The notes beneath the pieces are model-generated. The model was not told the DNA's origin, did no database searches, and worked only from the letters and a program-made list of their open reading frames with translations. The translations under genes were made by a program, and so were the position numbers. Shown one piece after another: positions 1 through 5,365 of a stretch of 5,365 bases of DNA. The DNA is taken from positions 50,454-55,818 of the forward strand of contig NZ_JIBO01000002.1 of the NCBI RefSeq assembly GCF_000688655.1, written 5' to 3'. The DNA comes from Lonsdalea quercina subsp. quercina. GTDB lineage: Bacteria > Pseudomonadota > Gammaproteobacteria > Enterobacterales > Enterobacteriaceae. Each line of letters opens with the position of its first letter. The stretch's first letter is position 1.

Positions 1-702
1 GCCCTGACGGGCCAACTGAACAAAAGCTTCCGACGAGTTCACGATATGGCAGGGGACGCTGCCGGGCGACAGGTCGAAGTTTTGCTGTAAAAACGCCTGA
101 TGCATGTCATCCAAATGGTCGAAAGCCACCGCCGGTGCGCGCAGCAGGGCGGAGCGCGTGACGCCGTTTGGAAAATAGCGTGTGGCGAATTCCGGCGAGG
201 CGACGAAAAGATAGTCCAACGCGCCTAGCGCGTCGACCAGACAGCTGGGCAGGGGCTGCGGTTGAATACTGACGGCACCGACTACCTCGCCGCGTCGCAA
301 GCGTTCCTGCGTGCGCGTTTCGTCCTCAACCTGCAGATTCAGACGTATCGGGGAATCCGCCAATACAGACTGCAATGCCGGCAGCAGCCAAGTCGCCAGA
401 CTATCGGCGTTGACCGCCAGCGATAGCAGGAGAGGGGCCTCGCTGCTATTTTCATCGCCAAGCCATTCTTCTTCCAGCAGTTCAACCTGATGCAGCAACG
501 CCAACAGCTTTTGCCCCTGTTCGGTCGGACGGGGAGGGATCGTTCTGACCAACAGCGGCTGACCAAAGAGATTCTCAAGCTGCTTGATGCGCTGCGATAC
601 GGCGGATTGAGTAATGCAAAGTTTCTGTGCTGCGCGTTCAAAGCCCCGCTCGCGGATTACGGCGTCCAGGGCCTGAAGAGTGCGATAGTCCGGGCGTTTC
701 AT
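1..702 (-). CDS. argP: LysR-family transcriptional regulator ArgP (IciA), 3' end cut by window edge
   Basis: The first 234 codons are open on the minus strand and run off the left edge; the E. coli protein is 297 residues, so about 63 C-terminal residues are missing. The start [15 protein letters not shown] is the known ArgP start, and the match continues through the window. Residues 1-60 form the LysR winged helix-turn-helix, with the recognition region at about 24-43 ([20 protein letters not shown]); the effector-binding domain begins near residue 90. In E. coli, ArgP activates the arginine exporter gene argO and controls lysine-related genes, responding to lysine and arginine; it was first described as an inhibitor of replication initiation. 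It is divergent from rpiA, as in E. coli. The ribosome-binding site is weak: an AGGAA about 12 bases before the ATG. No frameshift or stop interrupts the visible part. The identification is firm; the regulatory targets are inferred from the family. Confidence 0.96.
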   Translation of the reverse strand, partial: MKRPDYRTLQALDAVIRERGFERAAQKLCITQSAVSQRIKQLENLFGQPLLVRTIPPRPTEQGQKLLALLHQVELLEEEWLGDENSSEAPLLLSLAVNADSLATWLLPALQSVLADSPIRLNLQVEDETRTQERLRRGEVVGAVSIQPQPLPSCLVDALGALDYLFVASPEFATRYFPNGVTRSALLRAPAVAFDHLDDMHQAFLQQNFDLSPGSVPCHIVNSSEAFVQLARQG

Positions 703-805
703 GAAGGGGGAAAGTTCCTGTGAATAATATTACTCTTTTCACTATGCCATAATTTTTGGCGTCACCTCTCTAATAAATGACGCGTTTATCTGCGAACTCC
801 TCAAA

Positions 806-821
806 TTTGCGTATACGCAAA
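806..821. promoter_or_regulatory. Perfect 16-bp palindrome, candidate operator between argP and rpiA
   Basis: TTTGCGTATACGCAAA is identical to its own reverse complement over all 16 bases. It lies between the divergent argP and rpiA starts, centred about 53 bases upstream of the start point expected from the rpiA -10 box. That position suits an activator or a dimeric repressor acting on either gene. I cannot match it to a named regulator: the right half plus the following bases resembles half of a PurR box (ACGCAAACG), but the second half is absent. Symmetry is seen directly; a binding role is inference. Confidence 0.45.
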
Positions 822-854
822 CGCTAAATCACGCCTTTTAGGTAACGTCTGCCT

Positions 855-860
855 TATAAT
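855..860 (+). promoter_or_regulatory. Candidate -10 element of the rpiA promoter
   Basis: A perfect TATAAT lies 34 bases before the rpiA start codon and would give a leader of roughly 25-30 bases. The sequence 16-18 bases upstream (around 831-838, ACGCCTTT) is a poor -35 match, and there is no properly placed TG for an extended -10. A promoter with a perfect -10 and a weak -35 may depend on an activator, and the palindrome at 806-821 is suitably placed, but this is inference. Confidence 0.6.
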
Positions 861-894
861 ACGCACACTTTTTAAAGCAACAGGCAATCAGACC

Positions 895-1557
895 ATGACA
901 CAGGATGAACTCAAAAAAGCCGTCGGCTGGGCCGCGCTGGATTACGTGCGCCCCGGTACTATCGTCGGTGTTGGCACAGGCTCGACGGCGGCGCATTTTA
1001 TTGATGCGCTGGGCACCATCAAAAATCAGATCGAAGGCGCCGTGTCCAGTTCGGACGCCTCTACAGCCAAACTGAAGAGCCTGGGTATTCCGGTGTTTGA
1101 TTGCAATGAAGTTGATGTGTTGGACGTTTACGTGGACGGCGCGGACGAAATCAACGGCCCTATGCAGATGATTAAGGGCGGGGGCGCGGCGTTGACGCGT
1201 GAAAAAATCGTCGCCGCCATCGCCCGGCAGTTTGTCTGTATCGTCGATGCCACCAAACAGGTCGATATTCTGGGGCGTTTCCCGTTGCCGGTTGAGGTGA
1301 TCCCTATGGCGCGGTCTTACGTCGCGCGGGAACTGGTCAAATTGGGCGGTCAGCCGGAATATCGTCAGGGGGTCGTGACCGACAACGGCAACGTCATTCT
1401 GGATGTGCATAATCTGAATATTTCTGACGCGATTGCGATGGAGAACCGAATTAATGGTATCGCCGGTGTGGTGACGGTCGGTCTGTTTGCCAACCGTGGC
1501 GCGGATGTCGCGCTGGTGGGAACGCCGGATGGCGTGAAAACGATTAAGCGCAGCTAG
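895..1557 (+). CDS. rpiA: Ribose-5-phosphate isomerase A
   Basis: This encodes a 220-residue cytoplasmic enzyme that interconverts D-ribose 5-phosphate and D-ribulose 5-phosphate in the non-oxidative pentose phosphate pathway, supplying ribose for nucleotides. The protein matches E. coli RpiA (219 residues) almost end to end. The phosphate/substrate loop GTGSTAAHF spans about 27-35 ([11 protein letters not shown] from 25), the YVDGADEIN segment contains Asp81 and Asp84, and [11 protein letters not shown] contains Lys94 and Glu103, matching the catalytic residues of the E. coli enzyme. The C-terminal stretch [12 protein letters not shown] is also conserved. The start is fixed by the family N-terminus [12 protein letters not shown]; a weak AGG lies about 10 bases upstream. 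It ends TAG, one residue longer than E. coli, with KRS replacing the usual tail. It is divergent from argP and followed by serA after 304 bases, with a hairpin between them, so the two are probably separate transcription units. Confidence 0.98.
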   Translation: MTQDELKKAVGWAALDYVRPGTIVGVGTGSTAAHFIDALGTIKNQIEGAVSSSDASTAKLKSLGIPVFDCNEVDVLDVYVDGADEINGPMQMIKGGGAALTREKIVAAIARQFVCIVDATKQVDILGRFPLPVEVIPMARSYVARELVKLGGQPEYRQGVVTDNGNVILDVHNLNISDAIAMENRINGIAGVVTVGLFANRGADVALVGTPDGVKTIKRS

Positions 1558-1583
1558 TCAGGGATAGTCTCGCGCCGTCTCTC

Positions 1584-1607
1584 TCCGGCCTGTTTGGGCA
1601 GGCCGGA
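1584..1607 (+). terminator. Hairpin after rpiA, probable terminator
   Basis: A perfect 9-bp GC-rich stem (TCCGGCCTG paired with CAGGCCGGA) closes a 6-base TTTGGG loop, starting 27 bases after the rpiA stop codon. The T tract directly after it is short (TTTG), so termination may be partial; a run of seven Ts follows later at 1628-1634 but is too far from the stem to be its U tract. The hairpin is seen directly; its strength as a terminator is inferred. Confidence 0.65.
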
Positions 1608-1800
1608 TTTGTGGCAATCAGGCGCAATTTTTTTACCCGGCATTTTTGGTGCTTAATATCACTTTTTCTTATTTGGCACGGCCACTATAGGGCCGGCTTC
1701 TTATTTAGCAGCATTTTTTGCCACAAATGTCGCTTTACGGTGCCGCTTCCTCGCGCCGGGAAGCAATCGTTTGTATTGCCGCCCGCGTAATTTTTGTTAT

Positions 1801-1825
1801 GTTTGCAGGCAATGGTTTTGCAAAC
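1801..1825 (+). promoter_or_regulatory. Dyad in the serA upstream region, operator or leader hairpin
   Basis: A 7-bp inverted repeat, GTTTGCA and TGCAAAC, is separated by 11 bases and ends 36 bases before the serA start codon. Two further G-T pairs could extend it as an RNA stem of 9 pairs. It lies just after the candidate -10 box at 1795-1800, so it could be a repressor site over the start of transcription or a hairpin at the 5' end of the mRNA. No regulator is assigned. Confidence 0.35.
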
Positions 1826-1861
1826 CGTCACATCTGAAGTCTGAAAAAATAAGGTCGGGAA

Positions 1862-3094
1862 ATGGCAAAGGTATCACTCGAAAAAGATAAGATTAAATTT
1901 CTGTTATTAGAAGGTGTACACCAGAATGCGGTCGATAACCTGCGTTCCGCCGGATACACCAACATCGAATACCATAAAGGCGCGCTGGATCCGGAAACGC
2001 TGAAAGAGTCGATTCGCGACGCTCACTTCGTCGGCATTCGTTCGCGTACGCACCTGACCGAAGAGATCTTCGCTGCGGCGGAGAAACTGGTTGCCGTCGG
2101 GTGCTTCTGCATCGGCACCAACCAGGTTGAATTGCCGTCCGCCACCAAGCGCGGTATCCCGGTCTTTAACGCGCCGTTCTCCAACACCCGCTCCGTCGCA
2201 GAGCTGGTCATCGGCGAACTGCTGCTGATGCTGCGCGGCGTTCCAGGGGCTAATGCCAAGGCACACCGCGGCGAATGGCACAAACAGGCTATCGGCAGCT
2301 ACGAAGCCCGCGGAAAAAATCTCGGGATTATCGGCTACGGTCACATCGGTACTCAGCTGGGTATTCTGGCGGAAAGCCTGGGCATGCATGTTTATTACTA
2401 TGACATCGAAAGCAAACTGTCTCTGGGCAATGCGCAGCAGGTTAATCAGCTGTCCGACCTACTGAAAATGAGCGATATCGTCAGTCTGCACGTGCCGGAA
2501 ACCGAGAGTACACAAAACATGATCGCGGCTGACGAACTGGCTCAGATGAAGCCGGGCGCCATGCTGATTAACGCCTCACGCGGTACTGTGGTGGATATTC
2601 CCGCGCTGTGTGAAGCCTTGAGCAGCAAGCATCTGTCCGGTGCGGCGATCGACGTTTTTCCGCAAGAACCGGCCTCCAACAAAGAACCGTTCCTGTCGCC
2701 TCTGTGCGAATTTGATAATGTGCTGCTGACGCCGCACATTGGGGGGTCTACCCAGGAAGCCCAGGAAAACATCGGTGGGGAAGTGGCTAGCAAGCTGGTG
2801 AAATATTCCGACAACGGCTCTACGCTGTCCGCGGTGAACTTCCCGGAAGTCTCTTTGCCGACCCACAGTGCCCGCGCCAGCCGTCTGCTGCATATTCATG
2901 AAAACCGTCCAGGCATCATGACGCAGTTGAACACCATTTTTGCCAACGAAGGCATCAACATTGCCGCGCAGTATCTGCAAACCAGCGCTGATATTGGCTA
3001 TGTCGTGATTGACGTGGTCACCGACAGCGCTGACACCGCGTTGCAGTTGATGAAATCTATTCCGGGCACCATTCGCGCCCGCCTGCTGTACTGA
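1862..3094 (+). CDS. serA: D-3-phosphoglycerate dehydrogenase
   Basis: This encodes a 410-residue cytoplasmic enzyme, the same length as E. coli SerA, that oxidises 3-phosphoglycerate to 3-phosphohydroxypyruvate with NAD and commits carbon to serine. A substrate-binding domain (about 1-105 and 300-335) surrounds the nucleotide-binding domain, with the Rossmann motif GYGHIG at 158-163 and Asp181 for the NAD ribose. Arg240, Glu269 and His292 are the catalytic residues. An ACT domain (about 341-410) binds the feedback inhibitor serine; the E. coli ligands His344, Asn346 and Asn364 correspond to His346, Asn348 and Asn366. The hinge before this domain lacks the Gly-Gly of E. coli and is two residues longer, balanced by a two-residue deletion inside the ACT domain. 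The start follows the conserved MAKVSLEKDKIKFLL, with AAGG seven bases upstream. It is followed by a strong terminator. Confidence 0.98.
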   Translation: MAKVSLEKDKIKFLLLEGVHQNAVDNLRSAGYTNIEYHKGALDPETLKESIRDAHFVGIRSRTHLTEEIFAAAEKLVAVGCFCIGTNQVELPSATKRGIPVFNAPFSNTRSVAELVIGELLLMLRGVPGANAKAHRGEWHKQAIGSYEARGKNLGIIGYGHIGTQLGILAESLGMHVYYYDIESKLSLGNAQQVNQLSDLLKMSDIVSLHVPETESTQNMIAADELAQMKPGAMLINASRGTVVDIPALCEALSSKHLSGAAIDVFPQEPASNKEPFLSPLCEFDNVLLTPHIGGSTQEAQENIGGEVASKLVKYSDNGSTLSAVNFPEVSLPTHSARASRLLHIHENRPGIMTQLNTIFANEGINIAAQYLQTSADIGYVVIDVVTDSADTALQLMKSIPGTIRARLLY

Positions 3095-3118
3095 TTATCG
3101 TCTTTATCTCTGTCAGAA

Positions 3119-3151
3119 AACCGGCCCTGTGAGGGCCGGTTGTGTTTTTTT
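3119..3151. terminator. Terminator between serA and the convergent reductase gene, probably bidirectional
   Basis: AACCGGCCCT (3119-3128) pairs perfectly with AGGGCCGGTT (3132-3141), a 10-bp GC-rich stem with a tiny loop. On the plus strand it is followed within three bases by seven Ts (3145-3151), a good intrinsic terminator for serA, 24 bases after its stop. Read on the minus strand the stem is followed by TTTTC, so it may also end the convergent gene, whose TAA stop overlaps the T run. Confidence 0.88.
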
Positions 3152-4154
3152 ACTGGCAGTCGATGACGATTTTGCCTTGAGTATGCCCTTCCAATACGGT
3201 TTTATGCGCGGCGGCGAGTGTTTCCGTCGTTAATCCGTTTAGCACCTGGCTGGCGGTTCCTTTCAGTTTGCCTTCGTCGACGTCACGAGCGATCTGCTGC
3301 AATATTTCTCCCTGTCGGCTCATGTCTGGCGTGGAGTACATGCTGCGGGTAAACATGAACTCCCAATGCAAGGCGGCGCTTTTGAGCTTGAGCTGCGTTT
3401 GGTCCAGCGGATGCGCATTTTCTACAATCGTGCAGATTTGGCCCAAAGGCGCAATCAACTGACCTATGGCGTCCCAGTGACCGTCGGTATCGTTGAGGCA
3501 GAAGATGTAATCCACCTGCTCGAATCCTTGCTGTTTGACCTCATCCACCAGATTACGGTAGTTCACTACGTGGTGCGCGCCACGCCGCTTACACCATTCG
3601 ACAGAGTCCGGACGGGAGGCCGTGGTGATAATGGTCACCTTGCTGTGCAATGCGGCCAGGGAGATGGCCATGGAGCCTACGCCGCCCGCGCCGCCGATAA
3701 TCAGCAGCGTCTTGCCGGCTTCCGCGTCCTGTATTTTCAGGTGTTCGAACAGTCCTTCCCAGGCGGTCAGCGAGGTCAGAGGCAGCGCCGCCGCCGCCGC
3801 CCAGTCCAGCGTTTTGGGTTTATGCGCGACAATGCGAGAGTCGATTAACTGATGAGTGCTGTTGCTGCCGGGGCGGGTAATATCGCCGGCATACCAGACC
3901 TCATCGCCTTCCTGAAACCCCGTTACCGCAGAGCCGACCTTCAGTACGATGCCACTCGCGTCCCATCCCAGGGTACGCGGCGTCTTCAGGCCGTCGGCGC
4001 GTAGCATCGCATGCACTTTGGTATCTACGGGGTTGATGGAAACCGCTTTGACGGCCACCAAGAGATCGTGGTCGCCCGGAGACGGGATGTCCTGAGTGAT
4101 TTCAATAAAATTTTCCGGTTGTTTAGGATCAACCGCGATCGCTGTTGCTGTCAT
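3150..4154 (-). CDS. Zinc-free medium-chain dehydrogenase/reductase (quinone oxidoreductase type, 'zinc-binding alcohol dehydrogenase' family)
   Basis: The 334-residue protein has the medium-chain dehydrogenase layout. A GroES-like N-terminal domain carries NPVDTK (41-46) and GWDASG (63-68). A Rossmann domain carries GGAGGVGSMA (154-163) and, after the second strand, TASR (178-181), which suggests NADPH. The Cys and His-Glu that bind catalytic zinc in true alcohol dehydrogenases are absent, as is the four-cysteine structural zinc lobe, so despite the usual family name it is probably a zinc-independent quinone or enone reductase. The substrate is unknown. I chose the ATG at 4154 because GGGAGAG lies eight bases before it; an in-frame ATG at 4169 would add MGEFT but has no ribosome-binding site. 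The gene is divergent from a LysR regulator, its likely controller, and converges on serA. Family assignment is firm; function is inference. Confidence 0.93.
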   Translation of the reverse strand: MTATAIAVDPKQPENFIEITQDIPSPGDHDLLVAVKAVSINPVDTKVHAMLRADGLKTPRTLGWDASGIVLKVGSAVTGFQEGDEVWYAGDITRPGSNSTHQLIDSRIVAHKPKTLDWAAAAALPLTSLTAWEGLFEHLKIQDAEAGKTLLIIGGAGGVGSMAISLAALHSKVTIITTASRPDSVEWCKRRGAHHVVNYRNLVDEVKQQGFEQVDYIFCLNDTDGHWDAIGQLIAPLGQICTIVENAHPLDQTQLKLKSAALHWEFMFTRSMYSTPDMSRQGEILQQIARDVDEGKLKGTASQVLNGLTTETLAAAHKTVLEGHTQGKIVIDCQ

Positions 4155-4278
4155 AGTGAACTCTCCCATTCTGCAAGGTATTGGAGTCGATGTAGCTGTG
4201 GATCACAGTGTAGAACGACAGAAGGAGGCTGATAAGATGTACAATAAATAACGCAGTGTTCGAAAAAGAAGAACAATT
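4155..4278. promoter_or_regulatory. Shared divergent promoter region of the reductase and LysR genes
   Basis: This 124-bp gap holds the control signals of both genes. For the reductase, on the minus strand, TTATCA (4230-4235) and TACACT (4207-4212) are 17 bases apart and each matches consensus at four of six bases. For the regulator, TACAAT (4240-4245) is a good -10 but its -35 (ACGACA, 4215-4220) is weak and 19 bases away. The two promoters would overlap, allowing one bound regulator to affect both directions, which is common for LysR genes. Promoter calls are by eye. Confidence 0.5.
4196..4208. promoter_or_regulatory. Dyad overlapping the reductase promoter, candidate LysR operator
   Basis: CTGTG and CACAG form a perfect 5-bp inverted repeat around GAT. 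The right arm overlaps the candidate minus-strand -10 box of the reductase gene (4207-4212), where binding would be expected to block transcription. It is shorter than the classical T-N11-A LysR box, and the half-site spacing does not fit a CRP site (TGTGA-N6-TCACA). Assignment to the adjacent regulator rests on position only. Confidence 0.35.
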
Positions 4279-5178
4279 ATGTTTAACCAACTAAAAGATA
4301 TGGCGCTGTTCGCATTAGTCGCTGAGAGCGGTAGCTTCACACAAGCCGCACAGCGGGCGGGCATGGCGAAGTCGAGCCTGAGTCAGCGCGTCAGCCTGTT
4401 AGAGCAGCGGCTGGGACTGCGGTTGATGAATCGCACCACGCGTAAAATCAACCTTACGTTCGCTGGCGAGCGCTATCTGATTCATTGTCAGGAGATGCTG
4501 CAGGCGCAGGAGCGCGCGGAATTGACGATCCAGCATCTGCGGGATAATCCGAGTGGTCGCTTACGCATTACCAGCCCGGCGGGCGTGGGGGCTACTCTGC
4601 TGGCGGGATTGACAGCAGAGTTTCAACAGCGCTTTCCTGCGGTCATGCTGGAAGTGTCGGTATCGGATAACGTGATCGATTTGGTCGCCGATGGGTTTGA
4701 CATTGGCTTGCGCACCGGTAAACCACAGGATTCATCCCTGATAGGGCGAGCACTGGGATTTACGCCGCGTTATCTGGTGGCGTCCACCGGTTATCTGGAA
4801 CGCGCTGCGTCGCTGACGCATCCGCGTCAGCTACAGGAGCACAGTTGCATCGCGCATCGTGCCTGGAGCGAGTGGGTTCTGCATCGGGGAAAAGAGTACT
4901 ACCACTGTATGCTGCCGCGCTCTCATGTCACGGACAACTTGCTCTACGCTCGCGCATGTGCGATTGCCGATGGCGGCATTACGCTTCTTCCCGAATTTTT
5001 GAGTCGAGAAGCTATCGCCACCAGAACGTTGGTAAGGGTGTTGCCGCAATGGCAGGCGGAGCCGAACGATCTGTATCTTGTCTATCCCAGTCGTAAATTG
5101 AACTCGCCTGCGCTGGCTTGTTTCATTGATTTCATGTTGCAGCACGAGGTTTTCTTCCCACAAGCGTCAGAGACTTAA
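4279..5178 (+). CDS. LysR-family transcriptional regulator
   Basis: The 299-residue protein is a full-length LysR-type DNA-binding regulator. The N-terminal winged helix-turn-helix spans about 1-60 (SGSFTQAAQRAGMAKSSLSQ at 17-36), followed by a linker helix and an effector-binding domain from about 92, opening with GRLRITSPAG and including VADGFDIGLRTG (136-147), typical of the CrgA/AaeR-like subgroup. No membrane segment or signal is present. The start at 4279 fits the family N-terminus; the ribosome-binding site is weak (AGAAG in a purine-rich stretch). It is transcribed divergently from the reductase gene, so regulation of that gene and of itself is the simplest expectation. The effector is unknown, and I do not recognise a named orthologue. 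No terminator is evident downstream. Confidence 0.94.
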   Translation: MFNQLKDMALFALVAESGSFTQAAQRAGMAKSSLSQRVSLLEQRLGLRLMNRTTRKINLTFAGERYLIHCQEMLQAQERAELTIQHLRDNPSGRLRITSPAGVGATLLAGLTAEFQQRFPAVMLEVSVSDNVIDLVADGFDIGLRTGKPQDSSLIGRALGFTPRYLVASTGYLERAASLTHPRQLQEHSCIAHRAWSEWVLHRGKEYYHCMLPRSHVTDNLLYARACAIADGGITLLPEFLSREAIATRTLVRVLPQWQAEPNDLYLVYPSRKLNSPALACFIDFMLQHEVFFPQASET

Positions 5179-5365
5179 CACAGTGGATAGCGCCCTTGTT
5201 TCTGGCTAATGACAGAGTCGCCTTCGTCCGATGTGTCGCGAAGCTGAGGGCCGCGCTGGAGGGGCCGCTTTTGATATTCATTGATATGGTCGATAGCCAT
5301 GCAGACCAGACTGATGTCGAGCTATCCATAGGGAAAAGAGATGAGTCGGGTTTAGAGGAGCGGTG
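5179..5365 (+). other. Region after the LysR gene, with one plus-strand frame open to the edge
   Basis: No complete gene is visible. One plus-strand frame stays open from 5130, inside the end of the regulator gene, to the last base (78 codons) and encodes a plausible mixture of residues, including FLANDRVAFVRCV and GPLLIFIDMVD. Its only ATG is at 5286, without a convincing ribosome-binding site, so this could be an overlapping gene with a rare start, a decayed remnant, or chance. I do not recognise the protein. A minus-strand frame at 5132-5329 is equally open but rich in Ser and Thr and overlaps the regulator's end; it looks like a mirror of the plus frame. Confidence 0.25.

Larger units (their letters stand above)
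1558..1861 (+). promoter_or_regulatory. rpiA-serA intergenic region holding the serA control sequences
   Basis: These 304 bases contain no plausible gene. After the rpiA hairpin there are AT-rich patches and three short dyads. GCTTCC (1745-1750) pairs with GGAAGC (1759-1764). GCAAT (1763-1767) pairs with ATTGC (1775-1779). GTTTGCA (1801-1807) pairs with TGCAAAC (1819-1825). A weak promoter candidate is TTGTAT (1771-1776) with TGTTAT (1795-1800) at 18-base spacing; another is TTTACC (1632-1637) with TAATAT (1654-1659) at 16. Neither is strong. In E. coli serA has more than one promoter and responds to Lrp; whether that applies here cannot be read from the sequence. Confidence 0.45.

Noticed and set aside
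815..830. Possible PurR box upstream of rpiA
   Set aside because: The left half ACGCAAACG matches, but the right half (CTAAATC) does not, and PurR needs both halves around a central CG.
838..1410. A 190-codon open frame antisense to rpiA
   Set aside because: It lies wholly opposite a well-conserved enzyme gene and its promoter; the His/Arg/Asp-rich composition is typical of a mirror frame in GC-rich coding DNA.
881..1813. The 8-mer CAGGCAAT occurs upstream of both rpiA (881-888) and serA (1806-1813)
   Set aside because: Two copies of an 8-mer with no shared spacing to a promoter are not enough to infer a common regulatory site.
1907..2389. Long antisense open frames opposite serA, also at 2576-2980
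   Set aside because: They are reading-frame shadows of a fully conserved serA and have no recognisable domain or start signal.
3366..3848. A 160-codon plus-strand open frame opposite the reductase gene
   Set aside because: The minus-strand frame encodes a complete medium-chain reductase with its cofactor motif; the plus frame is low-complexity and rich in Arg and Gln.
4197..4207. Possible CRP site between the reductase and LysR genes
   Set aside because: TGTG and CACA are only three bases apart; a CRP site needs TGTGA and TCACA separated by six bases.
5245..5275. Possible terminator after the LysR gene
   Set aside because: GGCC repeats before CTTTTG give only a four-base stem with a large loop, too weak to call.

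Overview
The window reads as an ordinary chromosomal segment of a gammaproteobacterium in the Enterobacterales. ArgP, RpiA and SerA are recognisable as near full-length matches to the Escherichia coli proteins, and the arrangement argP (leftward), rpiA (rightward), serA (rightward) is the one seen in E. coli. The proteins differ from E. coli at many positions, and the gene pair after serA is not what E. coli carries there. This points to a non-Escherichia enteric. A soft-rot or plant/insect-associated lineage (Dickeya, Pectobacterium, Brenneria, Sodalis and relatives) is a guess from general resemblance and cannot be settled from this sequence.

Layout, left to right. Positions 1-702 hold the N-terminal 234 codons of argP on the minus strand, cut by the window edge. 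Positions 703-894 are the divergent argP/rpiA regulatory region, with a consensus -10 box for rpiA and a perfect 16-bp palindrome. rpiA follows (895-1557), then a hairpin and a 304-bp gap that carries the serA control region. serA (1862-3094) ends at a strong hairpin terminator, which also lies at the end of a convergent gene. That gene (3150-4154, minus) encodes a zinc-free medium-chain reductase of the quinone oxidoreductase type. It is transcribed away from a LysR-type regulator gene (4279-5178, plus), with a 124-bp shared promoter region containing a dyad. The last 187 bases have no convincing gene, although one plus-strand frame stays open to the edge.

How the parts relate. RpiA interconverts ribose-5-phosphate and ribulose-5-phosphate in the pentose phosphate pathway. 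SerA commits 3-phosphoglycerate to serine synthesis and is feedback-inhibited by serine through its ACT domain. ArgP is a lysine/arginine-responsive regulator. These three are conserved central-metabolism genes whose neighbourhood is old. The reductase/LysR pair looks like a self-contained accessory module placed between serA and whatever follows: the regulator probably controls the divergent reductase in response to an unknown small molecule.

I found no mobile element, CRISPR array, tRNA or rRNA, and no clear sign of a new multi-gene system. The points most worth a second look are the unassigned palindrome upstream of rpiA, the reductase/LysR control region, the altered hinge in SerA, and the open frame at the right edge.
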